NCBI GenBank assembly: GCA_910586295.1
Contig: CAJUGE010000026.1
Location: 1 to 13,546 of the forward strand
Length of the DNA: 13,546 nucleotides
Direction: 5' to 3'
Origin: an uncultured Bacilli bacterium
Lineage (GTDB): Bacteria; Bacillota_I; Bacilli_A; RF39; UBA660
The notes beneath the pieces were generated by a model. The model was not told the DNA's origin, did not search any database, and saw only the letters and a program-made list of their open reading frames with translations. Positions 7,298 through 13,335 of the stretch are shown piece by piece. Within the stretch, counting starts at the first letter, position 1. Every line of letters begins with the position of its first letter. The position numbers were made by a program, and so were the translations under genes.

Positions 7298-7919
7298 TAC
7301 ATTGGTTAATTTGAATGAGGAGTTAATTGATTTTTATGATTGGGAGGAAAGTGATGATTATGTTCATATTAGAAGAGTTCCTCTTTATAAGGTCAATAGT
7401 ATAGATTATATGAATTTTGTTACTAAGAAGGTTAGGCTTGATGAAGAGGAGTTATCTAAACTATATGATAAAGCTCAGATATTTTCTAATAGAGGAATTG
7501 ATAGTCTTAAATATGCTTTTGTTGTGACAGATGGTAATGGAGCGGTTATTTTGGAGTTTAATGATAAAGGTTTTATTTCTAGAAGAAGTAAGTTTATAGT
7601 TAATGAGGAAATGGAAATAATTGATATGGCTAAAAGTGTACGAGAAGAGAAGATTAAATATAATGTTGTATCTAAAAAAATTAATAGGAGTACTATGATA
7701 AGGAGTGAAAAGAAAATATTAAATGATATTTTGGAAGAGTTAAATAGTATTAAAAATGATAAAGAAAAAATTGATTATTTATATTATGAGTGGTTTGATA
7801 GTAATGATGGAGATGATAAGTATTTTAAATTAGTTAGTGATTTAAAATCTAAGTTTACTGATAAACATATGGAGTTTTTGGAGCTTCTTAATTTATTAAC
7901 AATTAAAAATAATGTATAA
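7281..7919 (+). CDS. YjbA-like protein (DUF3603/UPF0736 family)
   Basis: 212 residues, soluble. The order of motifs follows B. subtilis YjbA: an N-terminal VYVYDTLVNLNEE with a nearby FYDWEESD, VPLYKVNSIDY, a central YAFVVTDGNGAVILEF, FISRRSKFIVNEE, then a C-terminal helical part RSEKKILNDILEEL and KIDYLYYEWF. The family is widespread in Bacillota and has no assigned biochemical function. It is somewhat shorter than the Bacillus member (about 250 residues). AAAGGGG (7267-7273) lies 7 bases before ATG 7281, inside the preceding gene. It is followed 39 bases later by a lipoprotein gene. Confidence 0.7.
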   Translation: MVYVYDTLVNLNEELIDFYDWEESDDYVHIRRVPLYKVNSIDYMNFVTKKVRLDEEELSKLYDKAQIFSNRGIDSLKYAFVVTDGNGAVILEFNDKGFISRRSKFIVNEEMEIIDMAKSVREEKIKYNVVSKKINRSTMIRSEKKILNDILEELNSIKNDKEKIDYLYYEWFDSNDGDDKYFKLVSDLKSKFTDKHMEFLELLNLLTIKNNV

Positions 7920-7958
7920 ATGTTAAAATATGGTAAATTATAGTAGTAGGAGGAAGAA

Positions 7959-8504
7959 ATGAAAAAAGTTATTTTAATAGTATTTACAACAATTTTATTA
8001 GTAGGTTGTTCTTTATCTAATACTCCTTCTAGAAGAGTAGAGGAACTTTTTAAGAAGTATCAAACTTTAGATAGTGGCGTAGTAGATAATTTGGAGTTAA
8101 TCACTGAGAGTCTTCCAGAGTTAAAAACTTCTAAGCATAAGGAATCTTATACAAAGATTATGAAAACTCAATATTCTGATTTGAAATACACTATAAAAGA
8201 TGAGGAGATAGATGGAGATGAGGCAGTAGTTAAAGTAGATATTTCTGTTTATGATTATTATAAGATTCAAAGGGATGCTAATGAATATTTGGAGAGTCAC
8301 CATGATGAATTTCTTAAAGATGATGTGTATGATGAGTCTATGTTTTTAGAGTATAAGCTTGATAAAATGAAAGATGCTAGTGATAGGGTTGAGTATACTT
8401 TGGAGATTAAGCTAATAAAAGAGAATGATAAGTGGGAAGTTGTAGAGTTTGATAAAGATACTTTAGATAAAATTCATGGAACTTATAATTATAAGAGAGA
8501 TTAA
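7959..8504 (+). CDS. Predicted lipoprotein, unknown function
   Basis: 181 residues with a lipoprotein signal peptide: MKK, a hydrophobic stretch (4-15) and a lipobox LVGC with the lipidated Cys17. The mature part is acidic and lysine-rich. It alternates helical and strand-like segments (LKYTIKDEEIDGDEAVVKVDISVYDYY, broken at Asn/Asp, then YTLEIKLIKENDKWEVVEFD), resembling the cone-like NTF2/DUF4878 folds found in many Bacillota lipoproteins. That fold assignment is a guess. An excellent AGGAGG (7948-7953) lies 5 bases before ATG 7959. The protein would sit on the outer face of the cytoplasmic membrane. No terminator follows at once; the nearest is at 8631-8671. Confidence 0.75.
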   Translation: MKKVILIVFTTILLVGCSLSNTPSRRVEELFKKYQTLDSGVVDNLELITESLPELKTSKHKESYTKIMKTQYSDLKYTIKDEEIDGDEAVVKVDISVYDYYKIQRDANEYLESHHDEFLKDDVYDESMFLEYKLDKMKDASDRVEYTLEIKLIKENDKWEVVEFDKDTLDKIHGTYNYKRD

Positions 8505-8520
8505 AAGTTAGATAGAGTTC

Positions 8521-8549
8521 TTGAATTAAATAGTAAATTATGATAATAT
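8521..8549 (+). promoter_or_regulatory. Candidate promoter of a plus-strand small RNA
   Basis: TTGAAT (8521-8526), a 17-base spacer, and TAATAT (8544-8549), with GATAAT overlapping at 8542-8547. Nothing codes downstream before the terminator at 8631-8671, so the product would be a noncoding RNA of about 115 bases. Confidence 0.4.
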
Positions 8550-8565
8550 ATAAATATGAAGAAAT

Positions 8566-8614
8566 TCATAAAATAAAAACGAGGTATACTTAGTTTCTCT
8601 GTAAGATATCTCGT
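8566..8614 (-). terminator. Minus-strand terminator of the predicted toxin mRNA
   Basis: Read on the minus strand, ACGAG-A-TAT-CTTA pairs with TAAG-T-TAT-AC-CTCGT (8579-8614), about 12 bp with a mismatch and a bulge. The loop is CAGAGAAAC and a TTTTTATTTTAT tract follows. The T tract is only on the minus strand, so it terminates leftward transcription. No annotated long gene lies upstream on that strand, which itself argues for a transcript from the 8729-8887 region. Confidence 0.55.
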
Positions 8615-8630
8615 GTCCAGTTTATTAGAC

Positions 8631-8671
8631 AAAAGTACCTATTCTTATTGAAAGGTACTTTTATCTTTATT
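8631..8671 (+). terminator. Plus-strand terminator
   Basis: AAAAGTACCT (8631-8640) and AGGTACTTTT (8653-8662) make a perfect 10-bp stem with a 12-base loop, followed by ATCTTTATT. It would stop both readthrough from the lipoprotein gene and the candidate small RNA. Confidence 0.7.
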
Positions 8672-8728
8672 ATATATAAAAAATCCCCTAATGAAATTTA
8701 ACCAAAGAAACTCCTGAGTTAACAAAGA

Positions 8729-8797
8729 TTAGTCTTTGTTCTTGCCAATTTTATCAATTAGAACAAGAATTATTATTAGAATAATTAAATATTCCAT
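8729..8797 (-). CDS. 22-residue hydrophobic peptide, candidate type I toxin
   Basis: MEYL is followed by a nearly pure Ile/Leu/Val helix (residues 4-14, LIILIIILVLI) and a charged tail DKIGKNKD. One short transmembrane helix with a charged C-terminus is the typical make-up of type I toxin peptides. ATG 8795-8797 has AAGGA 7-8 bases before it, and an in-frame TGA just upstream shows that it is the only usual start. A much stronger Shine-Dalgarno (GAGGTGATCC) lies 16 bases further upstream, in front of another ATG in a different frame. The stop codon is followed by small hairpins (AACAAAGA/TCTTTGTT). I do not recognise a named toxin family. In AT-rich DNA, Ile/Leu-rich frames can arise by chance, so the call rests on the surrounding signals. 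Confidence 0.5.
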   Translation of the reverse strand: MEYLIILIIILVLIDKIGKNKD

Positions 8798-8813
8798 TTT
8801 TGTTTCCTTTCAT
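8754..8813 (-). CDS. 19-residue leader ORF overlapping the hydrophobic peptide
   Basis: ATG 8811-8813 is placed 6 bases after AGGTGA, within a 14-base match to the anti-Shine-Dalgarno tail of 16S rRNA (GAAAGAGGTGATCC, minus strand 8817-8830, lacking only one G). It encodes MKGNKNG followed by an Asn/Ser-rich tail and stops at TGA inside the hydrophobic peptide gene, in another frame. The composition suggests no folded protein. It may be a leader whose translation opens the mRNA for the second start, or the strong site may simply serve the ATG 16 bases downstream. Confidence 0.35.
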   Translation of the reverse strand: MKGNKNGIFNYSNNNSCSN

Positions 8814-8816
8814 AAA

Positions 8817-8852
8817 GGATCACCTCTTTCATTCTGACTAAGAGGAGATACC
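8817..8852 (-). promoter_or_regulatory. Hairpin hiding the Shine-Dalgarno of the toxin mRNA
   Basis: On the minus strand ATCTCCTCTT (8849-8840) can pair with AAGAGGTGAT (8828-8819). The stem has nine pairs with one mismatch, extendable by GG/CC with a bulge, around an 11-base loop. It would occlude the whole AGAGGTGAT ribosome-binding site. SD-occluding 5' structures are common in type I toxin mRNAs. Confidence 0.5.
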
Positions 8853-8878
8853 TTAACCCAAATATAACTCGTAAATTA

Positions 8879-8887
8879 ATTCTAACA
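8879..8887 (-). promoter_or_regulatory. Candidate extended -10 of the toxin mRNA
   Basis: On the minus strand TGTTAGAAT provides TGn-TAGAAT. The -35 region is poor (AAGTGT at a 17-base spacing). The RNA would start near 8872, about 59 bases before the first ATG, and would run about 300 bases to the terminator at 8566-8614. TATATT at 8861-8866 is an alternative. Confidence 0.3.
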
Positions 8888-8957
8888 CACTAACTGTACA
8901 AACACTTTTTTGTGATTTTTTTTGTAAAAAACTCTAGTATTTTGTGTAACTTTTTGG

Positions 8958-8963
8958 TACAAT
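8958..8963 (+). promoter_or_regulatory. Candidate -10 of the 8983-9759 operon
   Basis: TACAAT at 8958-8963 would place the RNA start near 8970, just at the AGGGGG Shine-Dalgarno (8970-8975). No good -35 is visible 16-18 bases upstream. Confidence 0.35.
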
Positions 8964-8982
8964 TAATACAGGGGGAATTATT

Positions 8983-9522
8983 ATGACTAATAAAGATATA
9001 AAGAAAAAGAATGTTTTTAGTGAGTGGCAAATAAATACTATAAATATATTTGCATTTATTATTACTTATATTATTATGGGATTACTTTTAAGTTCTAAGA
9101 GTGACTTTTTTGGTGAATATACTAGGACTATCATTATTTCTTTAGTTAGTTTAGGAATATTTGGTCTTTTTACTGAGATTAGAAAAATGAATTATCTTTA
9201 TGGAATAAGAGGACTTGCAGAAGAGACTATAGGTATTTTTATGTTTTTAGTTTATAATTTTACTGATGAGTATTTAAGTCCTGTAGGTCATGGTAAGTTT
9301 GCAGAATTTTCATATGAAGTACTTCTTTGTATATCTTTATTTATTGTTCTTTTCTGTATTGTAAGAGGATTTATAAAGATATTTTGGTCAATATATGTTA
9401 GTTATAATAGAAAGTTTAAAAATAAGAGAAAGAATGTATTAGTTACTAGAATTTTATTTGGAGTTGTAGAATGTATAGGAATACTCCTTATTTATATAAT
9501 GCTATATAGAATTTTATTTTAG
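8983..9522 (+). CDS. Four-helix membrane protein, unknown function
   Basis: 179 residues. A charged cytoplasmic N-terminus (MTNKDIKKKN) precedes four hydrophobic segments (about 17-37, 48-63, 110-135, 155-178). A more polar loop between the second and third segments contains EIRKMNYLYGIRGLAEE and TDEYLSPVGHGKFAEF. A basic loop YNRKFKNKRKN precedes the last helix. AGGGGG (8970-8975) is 7 bases from ATG 8983. It is followed 21 bases later by a PspC-domain gene and is probably co-transcribed, which hints at an envelope-stress role. I do not recognise the family. Confidence 0.7.
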   Translation: MTNKDIKKKNVFSEWQINTINIFAFIITYIIMGLLLSSKSDFFGEYTRTIIISLVSLGIFGLFTEIRKMNYLYGIRGLAEETIGIFMFLVYNFTDEYLSPVGHGKFAEFSYEVLLCISLFIVLFCIVRGFIKIFWSIYVSYNRKFKNKRKNVLVTRILFGVVECIGILLIYIMLYRILF

Positions 9523-9543
9523 TAGTAGTTGGGAGGTAAATAT

Positions 9544-9759
9544 ATGCAAAAGAGATTGTATAAAGTTGAGGAAGGTAAGATAATTGATGGAGTGTGTGGT
9601 GGACTAGCAGAGTATTTTGATATCGATCCTACATTAGTTAGAATATTTTGGATAATATTTGCTTGTGGTGTTGGTAGTGGTATAATTGCTTATATTATAT
9701 GTATGATAATTATGCCTAGGAAGAGTGATGTTATTAAAGGACCTAAGAGAGTTAATTAG
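9544..9759 (+). CDS. PspC-domain protein
   Basis: 71 residues, one full PspC domain. It has an N-terminal KRLYKVEEGKIIDGVCGGLAEYF, DIDPTLVRIFWIIF, then a hydrophobic helix (about 33-59) ending in MPRK. The GVCGGLAEYF and DPTLVRI boxes are diagnostic. PspC proteins are small membrane proteins; in Proteobacteria PspC controls the phage-shock response, while the role of stand-alone Bacillota copies is less clear. ATG 9544 is preferred over TTG 9529, because GGGAGG (9531-9536) lies 7 bases before the ATG. Confidence 0.85.
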   Translation: MQKRLYKVEEGKIIDGVCGGLAEYFDIDPTLVRIFWIIFACGVGSGIIAYIICMIIMPRKSDVIKGPKRVN

Positions 9760-9770
9760 GTTTTTTATTT
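9741..9770 (+). terminator. Terminator overlapping the PspC stop codon
   Basis: ACCTAA (9741-9746) pairs with TTAGGT (9756-9761) around a 9-base loop, followed by TTTTTATTTT. The stop TAG is part of the right arm. Confidence 0.65.
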
Positions 9771-9851
9771 TGGCAGAAACAGGATGTATACTATTTTTGT
9801 CATTGATTTGTTGTTATCTAAGTTGTCTAATAATATTAGAGGTGCTTTGTA

Positions 9852-11055
9852 ATGATAAAGAGAGAAATAGAAAAAAATTTAAAAAAATATCTGATACTAG
9901 GAAAGTTGTTTTGCTTACTGGTTCTAGACAAGTTGGTAAGTCTACATTTGTAAAATCAATTAAGGAAAAACATAGAACTTATGTGCTTTGGATGATTTGG
10001 CTTTAAGAGAACTTGCACAGAATGATCCTAAATTATTTTTAATGAATTATAGTGGTCCTTTAATTATAGATGAGGTACAATATGCTCTTAATTTATTTTC
10101 GTATAAAAATGGATGTAGATGAATCAAATCAAAAAGGAAAGTATTGGCTTACTGGATCGCCAAAATTTGAATTAATGAAGAGTGTAGTTGAAAGTCTTGC
10201 TGGAATGGTTTCAATACTTTCTATGTCCTCTCTTTCATATGCTGAAAAAAAGGGATTTACTTCTAAACTTTTTAATCCTCAAAAAATTGAAGTGAATTTT
10301 ACTGTTACTCCTCAAGAAGTTTATGATGAAATTTATAAGGTTGGAATGCCTGAATACGTAAGTGATAAAAATGTTGATAGAAATCAATTCTTTAATGATT
10401 ATTTATTGACTTATTTAGAAAGGGATGTGAGAAATCTGTCTCAAGTAGGAGACTTAACTAGATTCAGGAAATTTATGATAGCAGTTGCTTCTAGAAATGG
10501 AGAAGTTTTAAATTATAATTCTATTTGTGAGGATGCTGATATTGATTCTACTACTGTTATAAGAGATGGGTGTCTATTTTAGAAACTAGTGATATTATTT
10601 ATTTGTTAAAGCCTTATTTTAGTAATGAGTTAAAAAGAACAATTAAGTCATCTAAAATTGTTTTTCTGGATAGTGGTCTTTGTTCATATTTATGTGGATG
10701 GAATAGTGGGGAAAATTTAATGAATTCTAGTACATCTGGACATTATTTAGAGACATTTGTTATAAGTGAATTAATTAAAAATAAGAGAAATAATGAGGAT
10801 TCTTTGAATTATGATATTTACTATTATAGAGATAAAGATGGTAAAGAGATAGATTTAATTATAGAACTTGACGGAGTTATTTATCCGTTTGAGATAAAAA
10901 AGACAGCGAAACCTGATAAAGGTATGATTAGTAATTTTAAAATTTTAGATGGTAAAAACTTGAATGTTGGTGTTGGAGGGCTTTTATGTTTTTATCCAGA
11001 AGTATTACCAATAGATGAAAAAAATAAATCTTATCCAATTAGTGTTATATTTTAG
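9852..11055 (+). pseudogene. Frameshifted DUF4143-type AAA ATPase, nearly full length
   Basis: AGAGGTG (9838-9844) lies 7 bases before ATG 9852, which opens MIKREIEKNLKKY, the usual family start. The frame then shifts in the poly-A around 9880-9887 to give the Walker A GSRQVGKST (9920-9946). It shifts near 9985 to LDDLALRELAQ with the Walker B PLIIDEVQYA (10057-10086), near 10104 to the long middle part (KYWLTGSPKFELM, YLERDVRNLSQVGDL), and near 10566 to the C-terminal DUF4143 part (SILETSDIIYLLKPY, then YYYRDKDGKEIDLIIE and the PFEIKKT PD-(D/E)XK-like motif). All parts are in the right order and only single bases or a few bases are missing, so decay is recent, or the shifts are sequencing errors. 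If intact it would be an ATPase of about 400 residues with no well-defined role. Confidence 0.85.
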
Positions 11056-11080
11056 GGCTTTTATAGTCTTTTTTTGTTTT
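11054..11080 (+). terminator. Weak terminator after the ATPase relic
   Basis: AGGGCT (11054-11059) pairs with AGTCTT (11065-11070), including two wobbles, over a 5-base loop, followed by a long T-rich tract (TTTTTTTGTTTTT). Confidence 0.5.
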
Positions 11081-11087
11081 TAGTACA

Positions 11088-11093
11088 TATAAT
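11088..11093 (+). promoter_or_regulatory. Consensus -10 of the carboxypeptidase gene
   Basis: A perfect TATAAT at 11088-11093 with no convincing -35. RNA would begin near 11100, two bases before the ATG at 11102, so the mRNA would be essentially leaderless. Confidence 0.45.
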
Positions 11094-11101
11094 AAATTGA
11101 A

Positions 11102-12169
11102 ATGAAAAAGATAATTATAATAGTTTTTACAATTTTTGTTAGTGTATGTAGTATAGAAAGACTTTCTGCTATAGAGAGTTATGTTGTTATGGACCAAGAT
11201 AGTGGTAGAGTTCTTGGTAGTAAAAATATGGATGAAAAAATGTTAATTGCAAGTACAACTAAGATTATGACTGCTATTGTAGCTTTAGAAAATGCAGAGG
11301 CAACTAAGTTAATTTGTGCAGGAGATGAGATTACTAAAGTGTATGGTTCAATGATTTATGTTGATACTGGTGAATGTATGACTTTATATGATTACTTAGT
11401 AGGTTTGATGCTTAGAAGTGGTAATGATGCTGCGATGGTTATTGCAGAGAATACTTTCGGTTATGATAAATTTATAGAAAAGATGAATGAAACTGCTAGT
11501 AGAATAGGAATGAAAAATACAATATTTGCTAATCCACATGGACTAGATGAACAAACTAAAAATTATAGTACTGCTTATGATATGGCTCTTCTTATGAAGT
11601 ATGCTACTAAAAATAAAGTGTTTATGGAACTTGATAGTATAAAGAAATATACTGTTACTACTAATGTAGAGACTCATTTATGGTACAATAAAAATAAACT
11701 TCTTTCTAATTATAAGTTTGCTACTGGAGGTAAGATAGGTTATACAACTAGTAGTGGGCATATTTTTGCTAGTAGTGCTTCTAAGGGAAGAGAAAATTTA
11801 GTTGTTGTTACAATGAAAGATGAGAATCAGTTTAAAAATCATGAGAATTTTTATGAGGAATATTTTGAAAATTATGATAAATATAAAGTTATTGATCAGT
11901 ATACTTTTGTAATTAAAGAAGACTATTATAAGAAGTATCACTTATATGTTAAAGATGATGTTGAAATTATGCTTAAAGATAGTGAATTAGATAAAGTAAA
12001 TGTTGATATAGAACTTATAAAGAAAAAAAATGTAGTAGATAATGATGTAGTTGGTAAAGTTAATATAAATGTTGATGGTAAATTAGTGGAGAGTATTAAT
12101 GTTTATGCTATTGGCGAGAAGAGTAAATTAAAGAAAGTGAAGAATTGGTTGTTTTTCTGGAAAAAGTAG
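11102..12169 (+). CDS. D-alanyl-D-alanine carboxypeptidase (peptidase S11, DacF/PBP5-like)
   Basis: 355 residues. A signal peptide (about 1-23, MKKIIIIVFTIFVSV...LSA) leads to the penicillin-binding S11 domain. The three active-site motifs are S-T-T-K (Ser51 nucleophile, Lys54) in MLIASTTKIMTA, S-G-N (106-108) and K-I-G (211-213) in ATGGKIGYTTSSG, a conservative variant of KTG. The enzyme removes the terminal D-Ala of peptidoglycan stem peptides outside the membrane. A beta-rich C-terminal domain (about 250-340) and a basic-aromatic end, KNWLFFWKK, may help membrane attachment. No Shine-Dalgarno precedes ATG 11102, yet the signal peptide begins exactly there, so the start is secure. It lies directly upstream of rluB, a pairing reminiscent of Bacillota dac-spmAB-rluB regions with spmAB missing. 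Confidence 0.9.
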   Translation: MKKIIIIVFTIFVSVCSIERLSAIESYVVMDQDSGRVLGSKNMDEKMLIASTTKIMTAIVALENAEATKLICAGDEITKVYGSMIYVDTGECMTLYDYLVGLMLRSGNDAAMVIAENTFGYDKFIEKMNETASRIGMKNTIFANPHGLDEQTKNYSTAYDMALLMKYATKNKVFMELDSIKKYTVTTNVETHLWYNKNKLLSNYKFATGGKIGYTTSSGHIFASSASKGRENLVVVTMKDENQFKNHENFYEEYFENYDKYKVIDQYTFVIKEDYYKKYHLYVKDDVEIMLKDSELDKVNVDIELIKKKNVVDNDVVGKVNINVDGKLVESINVYAIGEKSKLKKVKNWLFFWKK

Positions 12170-12177
12170 TATATAAT
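12149..12177 (+). promoter_or_regulatory. Promoter of rluB inside the end of the carboxypeptidase gene
   Basis: TTGTTT (12149-12154), a 17-base spacer and a perfect TATAAT (12172-12177). RNA would start near 12184, about 18 bases before the rluB ATG. rluB may therefore be expressed separately as well as by readthrough. Confidence 0.55.
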
Positions 12178-12201
12178 GTACTAAGTGAGGAAGTGCTAAT
12201 T

Positions 12202-12912
12202 ATGGAAAGATTACAGAAAGTTATAAGTAATTCTGGTGTTTCTAGTAGAAGAAAGGCAGAGGAACTTATTTTAAATGGTAAGGTTAGTGTTAATGGTGAG
12301 GTTATAAGAGAACTTGGTACAAAGGTTAATGGTAATGATATAGTTACGGTTAATGGAGAAGTGCTTAGACGTGAGAGAAAAGAGTATTATCTTTTGTATA
12401 AACCTAGAGAAGTTATAAGTTCTGTAAGTGATGATAAGGGAAGAAAGACTGTAGTGGATTTGATTGATACTAAGGCTAGAATTTATCCAATTGGAAGGCT
12501 TGATTATGATACTACTGGGATTATATTACTTACTAATGATGGAGAGCTATCTAATATTTTGATGCATCCTAGTAGAGATGTTACTAAGGAGTATTATGCT
12601 AAAGTTAAAGGCTTTTTTATAAAAGAGGATGCACTTAAACTTAGTGGTGGAATTATGTTAAATGGTGTTAAAACAAAGCCTGCTAAGTTTAAGTTAGATA
12701 AATATGATAAGAAAAGTGATACTAGTTATGTTAAAGTTATAATAACTGAGGGGAGAAATCATCAAGTTAGAAATATGTTTATGGCTTTAGGATATGATAC
12801 TGTTAAATTAAAAAGAGAGAAATATGCTTTTTTAGATTTAAAAGGACTTAGGAGTGGGGAGTATAGAGAATTGACTACTCATGAGGTTAAACAATTATAT
12901 AGTTTAAAATAA
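12202..12912 (+). CDS. rluB: 23S rRNA pseudouridine synthase, RluB-like
   Basis: 236 residues. An N-terminal S4 RNA-binding domain (1-58: MERLQKVISNSGVSSRRKAEELI...GKVSVNG) is followed by the RsuA/RluB catalytic domain. It includes YYLLYKPREVISS (62-74), the catalytic GRLDYDTTGIILLTNDGEL with Asp101, and EGRNHQVRNMF near the C-terminus. Homologues convert a uridine in helix 90-92 of 23S rRNA (E. coli U2605) to pseudouridine; RsuA, acting on 16S, is a close relative but the sequence fits RluB better. ATG 12202 is chosen over the in-frame GTG upstream (12145), because the S4 domain begins at MERLQK and GAGGAA (12187-12192) lies 9 bases before it. The upstream extension would also overlap the carboxypeptidase gene. 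Confidence 0.9.
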   Translation: MERLQKVISNSGVSSRRKAEELILNGKVSVNGEVIRELGTKVNGNDIVTVNGEVLRRERKEYYLLYKPREVISSVSDDKGRKTVVDLIDTKARIYPIGRLDYDTTGIILLTNDGELSNILMHPSRDVTKEYYAKVKGFFIKEDALKLSGGIMLNGVKTKPAKFKLDKYDKKSDTSYVKVIITEGRNHQVRNMFMALGYDTVKLKREKYAFLDLKGLRSGEYRELTTHEVKQLYSLK

Positions 12913-12915
12913 AAG

Positions 12916-12957
12916 AGAAGAAATAAAATTTGAGGTAATTATTTCTTCTTTTATTTG
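12916..12957 (+). terminator. Terminator of rluB
   Basis: AGAAGAAATAA (12916-12926) pairs perfectly with TTATTTCTTCT (12939-12949) over a 12-base loop, followed by TTTATTT. It begins 4 bases after the stop codon. Confidence 0.8.
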
Positions 12958-13051
12958 TAAATTATAATAAGTAATTGACACTTGTTCATGCTTAATAAAT
13001 AACTAGATTTTATTAGGTATATAGTGAAAGTTTCTTATACTAAATTTAATG

Positions 13052-13072
13052 AAAGTATGAAATACTTTTTAA
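13052..13072. terminator. Small hairpin after the Xre gene
   Basis: AAAGTAT / ATACTTT (13052-13058 and 13062-13068) form a 7-bp stem with a GAA loop. The T tract is on the plus-strand side, so it suits plus-strand readthrough better than the leftward xre gene that ends at 13076. Nothing else was seen in 12958-13075 except an isolated TTGACA at 12975-12980 without a convincing -10. Confidence 0.35.
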
Positions 13073-13075
13073 TGT

Positions 13076-13306
13076 TTATTTTATTATACTTTTGGGATAA
13101 GGCTCGCGTTTATCAGTTCTTCCAACTAGATAATCTATGCTAGTATTATAAAAGTTTGCAAGAATATCTAGTTTTTCAATAGGTATAGAATTTATTCCTA
13201 ACTCGTATTTATTGTATTGTTGTTGTGTGATTTTTAATAATTCAGCAATATTTTTTTGATATAAGTCTTTGTCATTTCTTAATTCTTTGATTCTTATTAT
13301 ATTCAT
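13076..13306 (-). CDS. Xre-family helix-turn-helix repressor (small)
   Basis: 76 residues, essentially a single HTH_3 domain. It reads IRIKELRNDKDLYQKNIAELL, then KITQQQYNKYELGINSIP (recognition helix about 27-37) and IEKLDILANFYNTSIDYLVGRTD, the usual end of this repressor type. A short basic tail follows. The start ATG 13304-13306 has GGTGA (minus strand 13312-13316) 5 bases upstream; longer in-frame extensions to the right are not protein-like and would run through the operators. The intergenic region on its right carries three matching palindromes, the expected binding sites for such a dimer. A weak leftward promoter (TCAACA, 18 bases, TAAAAT at 13326-13331) overlaps the first palindrome, suggesting autoregulation. 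Confidence 0.85.
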   Translation of the reverse strand: MNIIRIKELRNDKDLYQKNIAELLKITQQQYNKYELGINSIPIEKLDILANFYNTSIDYLVGRTDKREPYPKSIIK

Positions 13307-13335
13307 ATTTATCACCATTAATTTTATTTTAACGT

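Larger units (their letters stand above)
8556..8671 (+). ncRNA. Candidate antisense RNA (antitoxin) to the toxin mRNA 3' UTR
   Basis: The interval lies between a plausible promoter (8521-8549) and a strong terminator (8631-8671) and has no ORF of note. It can fold into the imperfect hairpin 8579-8614 plus the terminator hairpin. It runs antisense to the tail of the predicted minus-strand transcript, which ends at the minus terminator 8566-8614, so the two 3' ends would overlap by about 100 bases. That is the layout of the B. subtilis txpA/RatA and bsrG/SR4 pairs. Alternatively this is only the 3' UTR of the lipoprotein mRNA. Confidence 0.4.

Noticed and set aside
8901..8930. CAC-T6-GTG followed by T8, a possible terminator.
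   Set aside because: The stem is only three pairs before a mismatch, too weak to support a terminator.
1648..9831. TTGTCTAAT occurs just before both ATPase relics (5495, 9823) and on the minus strand at 8623-8631, suggesting a shared mobile-element border.
   Set aside because: The same 9-mer also occurs inside rmuC (1648) and coiled-coil gene A (3461). It is low-complexity enough to recur by chance in this AT-rich DNA.
9725..9851. A frame upstream of the ATPase relic that overlaps the PspC gene end.
   Set aside because: It is an accidental open stretch joined to the Walker A frame. The real family start MIKREIEK with its own ribosome-binding site is at 9852.
12975..13072. An isolated perfect TTGACA (12975-12980) before a small hairpin, a possible small RNA.
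   Set aside because: No acceptable -10 lies 16-18 bases downstream; the best (TAAATA) is at 15 and poor, so only the hairpin was listed.
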